Part shown: positions 24,810-37,399 of the stretch, in pieces
Position numbering within the stretch: position 1 is the stretch's first letter
How the letters are laid out: each line of letters opens with the position of its first letter
Source: Selaginella tamariscina
Lineage: Eukaryota > Streptophyta > Lycopodiopsida > Selaginellales > Selaginellaceae
Length of the DNA stretch: 64,000 nt
NCBI GenBank assembly: GCA_003024785.1
Contig: PUQB01000571.1
Coordinates: 62,001-126,000 of the forward strand
Direction: 5' to 3'
The notes under the pieces: generated by a model
What the model saw: the letters and a program-made list of their open reading frames with translations, nothing else
The model's database searches: none
Told to the model about the DNA's origin: nothing
Position numbers and translations under genes: made by a program

Positions 24810-25306
24810 TGTCATAGTTCTAACCTGGTGGGTTGACTACCTAGGTAAAAATTGTGAGATATGTGGGCAAAAAGACTCAAGCATAACTGGGTCATCACGA
24901 TCAGGGGCCCTCTCATAAACACTAATTAACCCTTTGCCTAGTTGGCATAAGGGGAGAGGGAAAGATTGTGACATTTGGTATCAGAGTGGTCTAGCTAAAC
25001 CCCTCGATCACATGTGTACAGCCAAGCAGCTTTATGATCGCTTCTGGCTCGATTGACATGTGAAATGGCACCCCTCGATCACATGTGTACAGCCAAGCGG
25101 CTTTATAATCGCTTCTGGCTCGATTGACATGTGAAATGGCACCCCTCGATCACATGTGTACAGCCAAGCGGCTTTATGATCGCTTCTGGCCCGATTGACA
25201 TGTGAAATGGGTGGAGAGTGTCATAGTTCTAACCTGATGGGTTGATTACATATGTGGGCAAAAAGACTCAAGCGTAACTGGGTCATCACAACCAAGGGCC
25301 TCTCAT
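24810..25306 (+). mobile_element. TRIM-like miniature LTR element
   Basis: An LTR of 164 bases (24810-24973, TGTCATAGTT...GATTGTGACA) is followed two bases later by TGGTATCAGAGT, the primer-binding site for initiator tRNA-Met (24976-24987). The interior is only about 245 bases and ends in a purine-rich tract (GGGTGGAGAG). A second, partial LTR copy starts at 25219. Short LTRs, a PBS, a PPT and no coding capacity define terminal-repeat retrotransposons in miniature. The right LTR is incomplete. The element sits inside the tail of the gypsy remnant. Confidence 0.7.
25000..25210 (+). repeat. 71-bp tandem repeat, 3 units
   Basis: Units start at 25000, 25071 and 25142 with CCCCTCGATCACATGTGTAC and end TGACATGTGAAATGG. 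They are almost identical. They make up most of the interior of the TRIM-like element. Confidence 0.9.
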
Positions 25307-25310
25307 AAGA

Positions 25311-25890
25311 AGGACCAAAGGGTCAAGGTCCTTCTAGTCCGTCTTCTTGTGTGTATCTTGTTCCAAGGGCACACGGCAGAGTCGCAACCACCACGAGATG
25401 AGGGGATACCATCTCAGGGTGAGGAGAATCCACCCTGACAGCCACGACCCTTCCAACATTGCGAGGTGATTCCACAAGGTTACACGGTCCTGCCAAGCCA
25501 TCCACTGGACAAGGGAATACCATCCAGCCGAGGTATGCCACGCCAGTAGCCTCCATCTTTGGGGAAAGGGCCACCCTGTATCTTTAAGAGCAATACATAC
25601 ATATTTTTTGTTTGTTGTTGCCATCCCCATCCTCCTTTCTCTCCTTCTTTACTCCTACCCTTGTGGGAACCCGCACACCAGTAGAAGGAGGAACTCCACT
25701 CCACTGGTAAACAGACCCTAGTGGCGTCCAGGTAGAGGCCACTACTACACCTCCCAATGCATCCTGAAGTAATGACCGACCCCAATCCAAAACGCTGGGA
25801 TTGGTCATTGGCAACATCGTCCTAGCAACCACCCATATTTGGCCTATGGAGTCCTCGATAACCACTTGCTACAGTGAACTCCATATGCGT
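25311..25890 (+). mobile_element. Gypsy LTR/leader remnant related to 47220-47630
   Basis: Blocks are shared with 47220-47630: GTCCTTCTAG plus TCGTCTTCTT-like text, GTCCAGGTAGAGGCCA, and CGTCCTAGCAACCAC. In both places the tract follows the coiled-coil region, so it is probably the 3' LTR of that gypsy lineage. Ends are not defined. The minus-strand reading frames over this stretch are shadows. Confidence 0.5.
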
Positions 25891-27658
25891 ATGACAATTA
25901 ATGAATGGTCCTGGGGGACTTCGCATGTCAAATGTGGGGTGAGTGTGTAGATATCTCCTATGGTCGCCAAGATGCTATTGCCAATGTCCACCTTCGTGGT
26001 TCCGAGATGGAAGTTTGGTCATTTCCACAGAGATATATGGGTTATGTGGTGGCTAGCCTCTACCCGGATGCCGCGAGGGTTCATGTCTAGGGTACCTAAG
26101 AAGGTTTGGAGTTTTGCCAAGGGTGAGGGCACAAGTTATAAGAGAGAGAAAGAGAGAGAGAACCTCCTTATTAATAGTAGGAATATATAAAGGAGCAAAT
26201 GATAATTGAAATTACAAGTGGCCCTTACTAATGGCTAACTATCCAAGGCAGAATGCCTTGAATTGACAATTATTTAAGCTTATCTATGTGCCAAACAATC
26301 CTATACCTTGTTACTGACCACCTCCTGCCTTATATAGTGATGCTATGGAGTCTTAGATGCCCTCCACTTGTGTAGCTAGATTGGGCCTTAGTCATGATGG
26401 CCCTGCACAGGGTCAACTATCATAACGCCTCTTCCCCATGCACACCGTCTTATGTACGTCACGACCGTTAATGAAATTCCTATCCTACTATTAGAGTTGC
26501 ATGACACCCATCCTTAGCTATCAACATTGCCTATCCTATTGGCATGTGGGGGAGTTGACTTGTGGAGTCCCAGCCTTCCATCTCGTGGATGCCTCTCCTT
26601 TACACCAATGGTCCATTGGTTAGCAATGGTTGCACCATCACTAACCATATATATGTAAGTATGAAATGTATATGTTATTTTTTGATTAAACATGTGTACT
26701 ATTTTAATTATTCTTTTACTAAAAATGTGTATCAATATAATTAAGAGGGAGTAAAACTTTCTCTAAAATTATTATTAATATTGTGCCAAATAAAGCCTCT
26801 AATTATTGTTGTAAGAACATATACTTGAACACACACTAACATACATATTAATATTCATCTTTCTCTACCTCTGCAAATGATTATATAACTTTATTTGCAA
26901 ATAAACTTTTAGCTTATTAATATGTAGTGTTGTGGATGTATGTATATGTATATAGTATGTATAAATGTATTATGTGCATACACTTTTAATATACAAAAAT
27001 GCGCAAATCCATTTCTATTGAACATAAATATATGTGTATTTGCATTGTTATGTATGTATGTGTGTTTGTGTCTTGCATTTTGCATATTATACATAAAAAT
27101 GATATCCTTGTTACCATTTTGTATGACATTACTTTAGCAAACGTACACATACACATAATATTGTATCTTTATATATACAACACTTATTTTGAAAATGATA
27201 GGTTTATGCTTAATGGATTATTTTTTTCCACATTTTGCATATGTATACATACAATTTGAGAATTTAGAAATATATATTCAAAGAAACTAGTATGTTTATG
27301 GATTATATATGTATAAAGTACTATTCACTATTTCATTTATATATATTGGATATGTAAAACTATATAGATTTGGCTATGGATGTGTATTTATATTGTTATG
27401 TATGTATATATTTATATGAAAGATAATATCTTAATTGATTCATTCATAATGGTATAAATGTATAATGTGTATACACACTCTTATACACAAACATATATGT
27501 ATTTCTATTGTAAGAAATGTATATACATTGATTTACTTACTGTACATAGGTCGGCCTTAGAATTTCCCAAAAATATTTAAGGAATTTTAGAATATATTTA
27601 AATAATATCGAATATTCATATAGAATTTAGAATATTCTTAAAAATTTTATATCATACT
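25891..27658. other. Unassigned repeat-derived then AT-rich DNA
   Basis: 25891-26640 is GC-richer, with a short GAGAGA run near 26140-26160. It looks like LTR or leader sequence, but I find no partner in the window. From 26640 the DNA is AT-rich, with many TATGTATG-type runs and no gene. Confidence 0.5.
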
Positions 27659-27800
27659 TCAGCGAGATTTATCCCATCAAGGCCTTGTTGCCCTCCCTAG
27701 CCAACTACGGGTTCTTCTTGGCCTCTAAGACCATGAGTGGGATTTATCATGTCGAGGGCTTTGGAGGGCAATAAGGCTTTGGCACGATAAATCTTGCTGA
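27659..27800. repeat. Foldback: imperfect inverted repeat with 38-bp arms
   Basis: The left arm 27659-27696 (TCAGCGAGATTTATCCCATC...TTGCCCTCC) pairs with the right arm 27763-27800 with about 30 of 38 positions matching. A third motif, GGGATTTATCATGTCGA near 27740, recurs as GGGATTAATCATGTCGA near 27829. It is a GC-rich island in AT-rich DNA and is probably a degraded foldback or MITE. Confidence 0.65.
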
Positions 27801-30494
27801 ACATTTGGGAGAGCAAGATGAATTTGGCGGGATTAATCATGTCGAATTGTGCCCTTCATGGCAAACGACAGGATTTTTATACTACCGCTACCTTGTTGCA
27901 TTCCAAAGCACTAGCATTACGAGTTCTCCATGCAAACATAAAAAGTTAAAACAACATAAGTATAAAAATTGAAAATATATAAATATGTAATGTATCATTT
28001 TAATGTCTAATAATATTAAGACTAATCTAATAAAGTCACTTGCTCAATGGTGTACAAATCCACATTCTTTCATCACTTTCTTATGACACACAGCTTGTGA
28101 ACTACAAAACTGTAAAGTTTTCATTCTATTCTCGAAGAGTACAACACACTTGCCTATCAAGATAAATAATATATTTATTTAGTTGATTCATGAATAAAAA
28201 ATATATTCATGAGACTTATTGAAAACAAAAAGTGCACAACATAATTATTTACATAACTACTTATAAATAATTTTATTGCGATTTTTTAGTTCCTTAAATT
28301 GTTTCATGAATATACTTTTGGATTTATGAATTAACACGAATAATATCTTGTTCATCTTGATAAAATTGTGTATTATAACGATGAAACAAGCCAAAAGACT
28401 AAGAAATTTTGTCTTAATCAATGTGGAAGTTATTATCACTTACATTATACAAATATTTGTAACTAACATGATCATTCCAAAGCGTGTTAACCATGTAGCA
28501 AGAGATCTTATAAAATTTTAACTATTACTTTTACATAAAAATGATTATTAAATGTAAAGTGCAAATTAATAAATACATTTACGAAGATTGAGAATGAGGC
28601 TCTCTTTAAACTAAAACTTACATATGCATTTTGACATTATTCTTTAACATATTGTACTTCAATATTGCTTATTGAACTTGTTACTAATGTTGTCATATAC
28701 TTGTATATGTCATATATTTGTTGTAAAGTGGTTCATTTATACTGATATTTGTGTGTATTAACAAATAAATATATAAATATAATTTAAAACATGATTTGTA
28801 TAACACAAGAATAAACATGGAATATGGGTGTTAGAATCAACTATAATCTCTTTATAAATGAACGCTCATCTAGTCAAATCCCAGTTTTGTCCTGTGTGGT
28901 AAAAAATTTGGTTTTTCAAACACTTGCAAGTGGTCAAGCCCAACCGTAACAATTTGATGGCCATAAATCTTATTGAAAAACCAAATATAAATAAAATTTC
29001 TTACAAATTCCATACTATGAACAAAAAGGTCAAGAAAATTATGAGGGTTTTATTTTACTAGTAATTTACACTCAAATGAAGTTGTGTAACATTAATTTAT
29101 ACTTAGATGATGTTGTGTAACATCAATTTACACTTAAATAGAGTTGTGTAACATCAATATACACTCATACAAAGTTGTGTAACATCAATTTACACTAAGC
29201 TAATGTTGTTTAAATAAAAGAATAAGTGTTTAATTTTGGTAGGGCTTTGAACAACACCACTATGTTGAACAACATATAGAACACTTTTAAAAGATGTACA
29301 CATTGTATTACATTTCAACTTCGCCAAGTATGACACTTGCATATCATTTAAAGCTGAGAGGTGGCATTGGTGGAGATGGTTGACATTTAAAAAAAAGATG
29401 AAGGACTATGTGATTGCTTAATATATTTGTTACTCTTAATATTATAAACATCAAATTCACAATAAAATGGATTAAAAGACATCCAAAAGCCTACATTAAT
29501 TCATCAAAATACCTCTACTTAATCCATAGGCATCCAATAGCCTTAATTAAATTTTGATTAATGCAAAGGTTGTCAAAAGATAATGAATGTTATTTTTACT
29601 CTATAATACCATGATATAATTACTTTAGATGGGTCAAGTCATTGGCTTGAATTCATCACAATAAACGATGTGGTAAAAATTATATTGTTTCAATTTATGA
29701 CACAAGAAGGAAATACAATGGAGGTCTCGATAAAACATAGTTTTCTATTGAAAAAAGAGTTTGGACATTGAGAACATTAAATGTCACATTCAGTATGGCT
29801 ATAAGAAAATGCATGAATTCTGATGGTGAGAGTAATAAAGATATAATATATTCCTTAGAATTTGTTTTCTAATCAAGGATTCTTAACAATTAATCATGTC
29901 ATTCTTTCTTTAAACATAGAATATTCTAAAGAAAGTTCTTATATTAAATATTATATATTATTATTAAATACTATTTAAATAATAAAAATTGCTAATCATT
30001 AATAATTAGGACTATAGAAAGTCTCATTTTTGTTTAAGAGTGCTTGCATGTTTTAACCTTAACATCAGTTCATGTATGTGCCTAAGTCATATAATTAATT
30101 ATGTATAAAACCAAATGGTGTATAAAACATATCTTCAAACACATGATTAATCATGTCAATAGAATTAAAAGCCAACACAATAGTATGTCACACATAAAGT
30201 TGTGTGTCTTTTGGTCAAAGTCATAAAAAAAACCTTACAAAATTCAAAAGTCACACATTCTAACTTGTTGTATATCAAATACACAAAGTAAAGATGCTTG
30301 TATGCCAAATAAAACTTATTTTTAGTATTCCTTTTCATAAAATCTTCACCACATTAGTATTTGCCCAACCTTCATAGTGTAGAAACAACTATCAAACATG
30401 GCATACTGAACCTTGTATGTTGGAGATATCTCACTCACTTTTTTACTATCTCAACATTGGATATCATTTTGTTTGCCTTTTTAATTCATTGTAT
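27801..30494. other. AT-rich intergenic DNA
   Basis: No supported gene. The reading frames are short and of biased composition. It holds a 31-bp tandem repeat at 29065-29215. Confidence 0.6.
29065..29215 (+). repeat. 31-bp tandem repeat, about 5 units
   Basis: The core GTTGTGTAACATCAATTTAC recurs with GTTGTGT starts at 29081, 29112, 29143 and 29174, and a variant GTTGTTT at 29205, exactly 31 bases apart. The spacer (ACTCAAATGA, ACTTAGATGA, ACTTAAATAG, ACTCATACAA) varies. Confidence 0.85.
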
Positions 30495-31700
30495 GGCTTG
30501 TATTTGGAAAATCTCATCATAACAAATTTAGATGGAAAAACATATTTTACATAATATTTATTTTCTATGTAAAACTGTAGACATGCCCACATGTTGGTGG
30601 GCTTTATTTAACAATAATTTATTAATTAATAAATTCTTAACCTAGTTACTATTCTTAATTGAGTTTATCTTTTAAGTTGAATCTTTAACCTAAACCTTTT
30701 TTATATTTCATTTAATAAGTTTATTTTTAAGTTTGGACCCTTAAACCAATTGTTAACTTTAACCTAGTTAGACCTTTAACTCAATTGTTATTCTTAACTT
30801 TGTGAAATTACTCTTAACTTAATTATTATTCCTAACATTGTGAGTTTGTCCCTAAGTCATGCATGACCATGCATGATCCAACGGCTCTAATAGTGCCACG
30901 TGGGTTTAGGATTTATAATGGTAGTTGGATTAGGTGTTGATGATATATAGACACTATAATAATAATTTACTATTTATTTAGTTGTATCTTTAACTTGGTG
31001 AGTTTATTCCTAAGCTAGATTATAATGCAATTGGTATTCTTAACTTCATGAATTTATCATTAATCATGTAGGTTTATTCATGCATGTGGTTCTTACCTGG
31101 TAGAATCAATTTATTCAGGTAGATTAAGATCACCTAGTCATAACACCAATTGAGTCTTAATTTTTAAAGAGTCAATTTTTATGTTTAAGGAGAGGGATAG
31201 TACTATTACACCTAGGCTTGATTTTTTAATGACTCTTACTTAATTATTATCCTTAACATTATGATTTTATTCCTAATTTGGACCTTAACCCAATTTTTAT
31301 CCTTAACTTGATGAATTTATTCCTAATCTAGACTTCTAATTTAATTATTATTCTTAACCTATCCTTACATTAGACCTTAACATAGTGACTTTAGGATAAC
31401 CGTTGGATTGAGTTTATAATACCATTAGATTGAGTTTAGAATAATCATTAAGATGGTTGTTGACTACAACATATATGCATACACACATAATAAACTTATT
31501 ATATAACATTATATATTCCTTCCTTTAGTTCTGTTAGTAAACACTTTCAAATAATTTTCCTTTGTATGATAGTTTTTAATTACTATTTTGTTCTTTTATT
31601 GTGGTAAATAAGATTTTTTCCCATTGTGAGAAGTAAGATTGCAATAAGGTATAAAGATAAATGAAACGAGTTAGAATTAATAAAATATTAAAAATATTGT
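30495..31700. repeat. Repeat unit shared with 54893-56000, with one part inverted
   Basis: 30764-31700 matches 54893-55790 in the same orientation. 30495-30700 matches 55795-56000 in the opposite orientation. Internally the unit is built from degenerate repeats of the TTAACCTAGTT...ATTCTTAA...GAGTTTAT type, about 40-45 bases each. A GC-rich hairpin (GCCCAC...GTGGGC) lies near 30586-30603. No coding capacity is seen. Confidence 0.8.
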
Positions 31701-31999
31701 TTTTTTTTGTCTTTGTCCATTACTTATTATTACATTAGTACAGGCGTTAAATAATTATTATAATAATTATTATTATAGTAAGAGTAACAAACTTCACTCA
31801 CTCACTCATAAAATATATATGAAAGGATGTATATTCAACCTTAAGGATACATACAAGTTTAACAAGCCCTTCCTAGCAGGCTAATCTATTTTAGGTAACC
31901 TTTAATTAAACTATGTGACATTAGTATATAGTTTCAATATATGCCTTCGAATATACTCAAGGTATATTTCATAAAATCCTTACATTACTCCCTCCCTAG

Positions 32000-33735
32000 A
32001 TTTGAACATTGATGATATGGAAATAGTTGTTGAACATGTACATTCTAATCCACTCCATCTGAATTGCAGACCATGTTACTTGAGAACCCAATCTTCGTAC
32101 AATGGAATATGGACCAATTCATTTGGAAATTAATCTAGAGGACAATTCTCCGAATGCATTTTTGGATATAAGACTAGTACTTCATCACCCACAACTTAGG
32201 GACGAATAAATGCCAAGCATTATAGTGTCGTTGTTGTACCTCCTGAACATGATATAACTTTGTTAACATCTTGCGCAGTGCGAAAGAGTCTAATTTAAAT
32301 ACTAGCTCCACATTTGTGCATCTGTCAAAACATGATGAAAAGAAGGGGAACCAACATTAGAAGGAAACATATTGGAACGACCATGCAAGAAATGAAATGG
32401 GGAGACTTCAGTTGACTAGGGGATAGAGGACACATAGGCAAACTAAAAAAGGGGCAAGTACTAATCCCAATTAGTCTAGCTCTGATTCACATACTTAAAC
32501 AACATACACTTAAAAGTAAGGTTGAGTTTGGTTGACGGCTAAGTGCTCCTCAACAACAAGGTGGAGGTCTGTAGGGGGCAGTTGGAGGTGTAGAGGGGGA
32601 CAACTGGAGGTCCTAGGAGGAGGGCATATGTCCCATGGAGGAGGTGTGGAGGTCCCGTGGAGGAGGGCTGAAGGTCTATAGGGGACGACCAAAGGTCCAT
32701 GGGAGAATGACCATGGGCATTATAAGCCCTAGTTATGGTAGTGACAATTGTAGGTCATCATGAGGAAGGACAATATAGGTGGCCATCATAAGATTCTAGG
32801 AAGTAGGTGAATGATGGTGACATGATTGACTGTCAACCATTGCACCACGTGGCAAGTGTCGATCAGACTATAAGAAAAGATCAGCTTCAACACAGGGGGA
32901 TCCAAATAAGAATATACATTCATATAGGGTTTATAGCAAGCTCTCCCATGGCAACAAGCAACATGGGTGCCCTTGGCTACACTGACAGCTAAGCGCCCAA
33001 CCCAATGTAACATAGATCTTAACATAGCTAGATAGGCTCGTCCCCTTTGTATGGGAGGGGGAAGTATTCTTTCTTTCCTGAATATATTCCCACTAGACCC
33101 AATGAACCCAATTCATCTAGTGACTAGAAGAGTGGACTACATCAGCGGAACTCCCTCTAGGTGCACAACCATCGAGAGGCTCCATGTGGACCCCTCTAGG
33201 GGACCCCCTCGCATGTCTGGAGGTAAGGCGTTGGTAATAACAACTCCACGTCTAAGGAACACAACAGTTCACCCATGCAAGGTTGAGACGAAACAAAGTC
33301 CTCCACTAGACCATCAGTTTGTGGATGATAGGTGTTGTGAAAGATCATTTTATTCCCAACCTCGTAGTTAGCAAACTCCAAACTTTAGTTATGAAATGAA
33401 ATCCTTGATCTGAAAGAATACACTCTTGACATCCATGCCTTAACACCACTTGATGAAATAAGAAATCTGTCACATGAATTGCCTTGGCCTCCGAAAAAGC
33501 CATACCGTGTCAAATAATCCGACAGAACAATAGCATATGTATTCCTTGCTATCTTTGCTAGAAACGATCTAATGAGATCAAATGCTACCAACTCAAAAGG
33601 ACGATGAACTAGAATAAATTGTAGACGACCATTAGGAGGAATAGATTGAGGATTCGAATTTGTTTGCAAATATTGATGAAGGTCATGTCAAAGATGAGGC
33701 CAATAGAACCGTGAACATAACTTGTTTAACACTTT
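32000..33735 (-). mobile_element. Ty3/gypsy integrase-region remnant
   Basis: Minus-strand pieces: an integrase core start at 33385-33669 (HRPFELVAFDLIRSF, TYAIVLSDYLTRYG); a later core piece at 33310-33381 (FANYEVGNK, HNTYHPQTDGL); and a tail near 32040-32200 resembling the region after the integrase core. The parts are separated by unrelated G-rich sequence near 32530-33000. It is old and broken, with many breaks, and no LTRs are recognised. Confidence 0.6.
32560..32705 (+). repeat. G-rich degenerate repeat tract
   Basis: Repeated GGAGGTC-type words (GTGGAGGTCTG, TTGGAGGTGT, CTGGAGGTCCT, GTGGAGGTCCC) and runs of four or five Gs make a plus-strand G-rich tract of about 145 bases in otherwise AT-rich DNA. 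Confidence 0.6.
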
Positions 33736-35690
33736 GTGAAACTCGAGATGACTAGAGAGAGATTCATTATGGAAAGCATAAAGAAAGTGAGGTACACCCA
33801 TCAAGGTACACCCATCATGAATGATATTGAATTGCTGGAAGACAATGTTGTCCATGAAGAAAACATTGTTGATTATTCTGATGAAGAGGAGGAAGCATTC
33901 ATTTCTGATGAGCCTATGGACGTGAACTACAGTGACCTGAAGAATATGAAAAGGTTCTTGAAAGACTTAGGATTGCCAACAATGGAGAGGTATGTTTGTT
34001 TTTAATCACTATTTTTTAATTAATGATTTGTATTTTAGGAGAGCTGTTTGCTATCATAACTAAGATGAAGCACATGTGTTTGAAGCTATTGAGGATAATC
34101 CAGAATCAATATACAGGTCAAACAATGAGTCTTGTTCCAAGTGTTCTAAAAGTAGACGTGAAGTTATCCCGTTTCTATTCATGCGACTAAAGGAGAGGTT
34201 ACAACTGATGACTTCTTCAAGCACAATTTGCAATGCTTTCATGGAGTGCTGGTGAGATAGAGATTCATGGCTTGGTCGTGATGAGTTGAACCCCCTAGCA
34301 CCCTCTCTCAAATCTGGCATGGTAGTAAATGGAGGAGATTCCAAGATTTTTTCAACTAGATCGGAGTTGGATAGTTCTAGCTAAATGCACTCACTACAGC
34401 CATTTGATGCGTGCATGGCCTGATGAACATCCTACTTTGCACTCAATGGTATGCCAACTATTCTGTAACATAGCAACTTTAATTGGCTTTTGTTTCGGTT
34501 ATTGTAGGTTAGCAGTACTGTTGAAGGAGTTTACAATGTGAGATGCTGCAAATGTGACACAATGTTTAGTTGGGAACCAAAGATTTTGAGGGGTGACCCA
34601 CACAATTTTGCATTTCTTCTATACATTGATGGTTCCATGGCACAGAGTATCCAGGTTTACAATATTGTCATACTTAATGTAGGTAAGAATGAAAGTGAAC
34701 AAGTCTCATATATGATTCTTCCTGCTATGTTCATTCTTCGGAGTTCATTAAAGTGCATGTATATGCCCAAGATATTTTCATGGATGTGCTCATACAAGAG
34801 TTACTCGACGTGTTTGTGAACCGAATACTTGTGAACTGGGCCCTTGTTGGACATGAGGACTATTTTCTAGATTGAAATCCTTCCTTGCATGGCATTGTCT
34901 TTGCCTTGGCTATAGACCACGTTGCACAATGCGAGATTATAAAGACTTCTAGAGGTAGTTTTTCTTAGCTTCACTGTCTTTTATATGATAAATGTTGCTA
35001 ATTTTACATTTAATTTGTTAAAAAATGTAGGAGGACATCAGCCTTGTCACCGCTACAAAGTGGACATATCCAACTCTAAATCTAAGTTTGTTGAAGTTAG
35101 GAAGATGGCACATTTTGCAGATCAAGCTACAAATATGGATGAACTATTGACAAATTTGAAGATAAGGTAAGTAGGCTTATATATGCTTGTTTGGAAGACC
35201 TAATTGAAAGCCGTGAAGGGAATCCCGCTGATGAAGCATGAAGATGGACCAAGGAATGACTTGTGTTTCAAAATAAAAACATGAGGCTGTCAAGAAGGAG
35301 AAAACAACTTGATATGGTTGACAATATTTATAAGGTCAAACACTCTTTTTAGGTTTTGGTATGCAGAACTTATAACTGGCGCTTGTCTTTCTTTAGTTGC
35401 CCAAGGATTGGGAGGCAAGATGAAAATACAAGAATTGAAGTTGTTGGTCACCATGTTCTTTAGAGACACCTATATCAACACTCTCCCTGGAGGCCGTGAA
35501 GTTTTTCGCTGCTACATATAACAAGTGAGAGGGATCAAAGTTTATTGCAATTTCTACGTTGATGAAGTACTTAAAGGCACTACAACATATCCTCAATCAA
35601 GCAATCGAGAAAAGTGTTTTGAAGATACATGGAGATGCATGGGAGACCAAACAGTTTGAGATCTCCAATGTTTGTGTTCGCAAGCCTCAA
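33736..35690 (+). pseudogene. CACTA-like transposase remnant, copy B
   Basis: 33736-34005 encodes an acidic N-terminal piece (NIVDYSDEEEEAFISDE) leading to FLKDLGLPTMERY, the counterpart of YLGMPKLERH in copy A. Then come PFLFMRLKERLQLMTSSS (about 34170) and EEIPRFFQLDRSWIVLAKC with a His-rich stretch (34329 on). RGDPHNFAFLLYIDG at about 34590 sits where TNP2-type transposases have their first catalytic Asp region. It is followed by ILPAMFI and, near 35040, GGHQPCHRYKVDISN. The order matches copies A and C. 34095-35165 is about 95 percent identical to the reverse complement of 53230-54269. After about 35165 copy B diverges from C, so it is truncated or recombined there. Several frame changes occur; introns explain some, since GT...AG boundaries surround blocks. 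Confidence 0.65.
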
Positions 35691-35699
35691 TAGGGAGTA

Positions 35700-36364
35700 C
35701 TTTCAAGAACACTATAAATACTATTTATGGAGCCACTACTAATGCTACTTTTATATGACAATTACTAGCCACTATTTAATCAGTCTCAAAAGCCATCTCA
35801 ATACACATAATGGAAACTAGTTATTACTTTATTATTACTTTATTCAATATAACACTATCTTTACTATATAAAACATCATAATAGTAGCCATAAGATTAGC
35901 TAGTTTAGTTCACATTGACATTACCATTATTAATATCACAAAATAATGCATGATTATGTTCGCATGATAGCCAATATTCTTACCACTAATACCATCATTA
36001 ATATTTTTGCTTTAATTCCTCAGACCGAATACATTTTTTAATTTGCTATCAACTTCATTAACTTTATCATTTCATATGACAATATTTATGCCATGTTAAA
36101 TGCCTCTTTCAAAGAACATTATGTAAACCACTACATGGTCACTCTTAAAACCAATTAATTTCACCTTAAAATATCACTACAAAATACCAGATTAAATAAC
36201 TCACAAAATCCAACAATTTAATAATGAGAAACATTAACGTTTTTCTCATGCACGACCATGTTGATATTGGAGTGGTTTTCACATTGAAAGTCTCAATATT
36301 TGGCTTGTTGTGTACTACCACACAGAGTTGAAATGCTTATGTGGAGTAATTACATCTGAATGTT
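35700..36364. other. AT-rich intergenic DNA
   Basis: Nothing recognisable. A/T-rich with repeated ATTAAT and CATTA words. Confidence 0.5.
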
Positions 36365-37399
36365 AACTAAACCCAGTTGGTGAAGATTGTGCCTCAATAC
36401 AAGATTTAAGGCTCAGCTAATATGGAGTGCTTGTGTGAAAAAGTTACAATTGGATGAGATTGAGGGCTCAATGCTTGTGTGGAGGAGTTATAGTCGAATG
36501 AGATTAAGGGCTTAGTGCATGTGTGGAGGAGTTACAAATGAAGGTTCGCAAAATCCAACTTGCAAAGACTTTTTTTCTTATGGAGCTAGCGTGTTTGGAT
36601 CTCATTCTTGGGATGAGCTAGTTGGAGCATGTGGATCTTAAGATCCAGTGAAGTATTAAGCAAGTGAAGCTTGAGTATGGTGGAATGAAAGACATTTGAT
36701 TTGGAATAAAGCTTGAGTCTCTAAACAAGTTCTTATATTGTCACCTAGGGTCACTAGAAACCCCAATCACACACCTCACTTAAATACTATAGTAACCTCA
36801 CCACCACTATAACTTTTACAAACTATAGGCCGAAAACTATAGGTTTGGAGTATAATTTAATTTAAAGATAATTTTGGAGTTTTATGATTATGTGCATTTC
36901 ATGAGTGTAGTATCTTTGATGTAGTTTATATTAGGCACTAGGACTATGGCATCAAAATGAATTTTTAATGACAATGTAGTTTTTGTATGAAACATTTCAC
37001 ACAAGATTATGACAATGACTATGACCACAATAGGCATGTATAGTATTATGCTACAACATATCCAACTAATCTTTCTCCTTTTACGACTTCCACATCCAAA
37101 GGTTTGTGAATGATATCCATCTTTGAGTGCTCTCCTTTTTGTAATCTTCAATATATGCTTTCTGTCCACTTTTAAAATGATTATTTTGCTTCAACCATGT
37201 AACAAGACACTTTTTGGTTTTGGTGTTGACACAAGTCTTTATTGCCTAAATCCCCACTTTGCATAAACTGCACAAGTCTTTATTGCCATATAGTATAGTC
37301 AATTGCAACCACTCATTTTAAACTAGGCTGCATTCATTTGCCTAGGGCTCAATCTTTTCATCCCTTACTCAAATGAATGATTTGCAGACATAGGTAGAG

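Noticed and set aside
25323-25865. Overlapping minus-strand frames of 83-101 codons
   Set aside because: They overlie LTR/leader sequence shared with 47220-47630 and have no domain; the frames are not conserved in the other copy.
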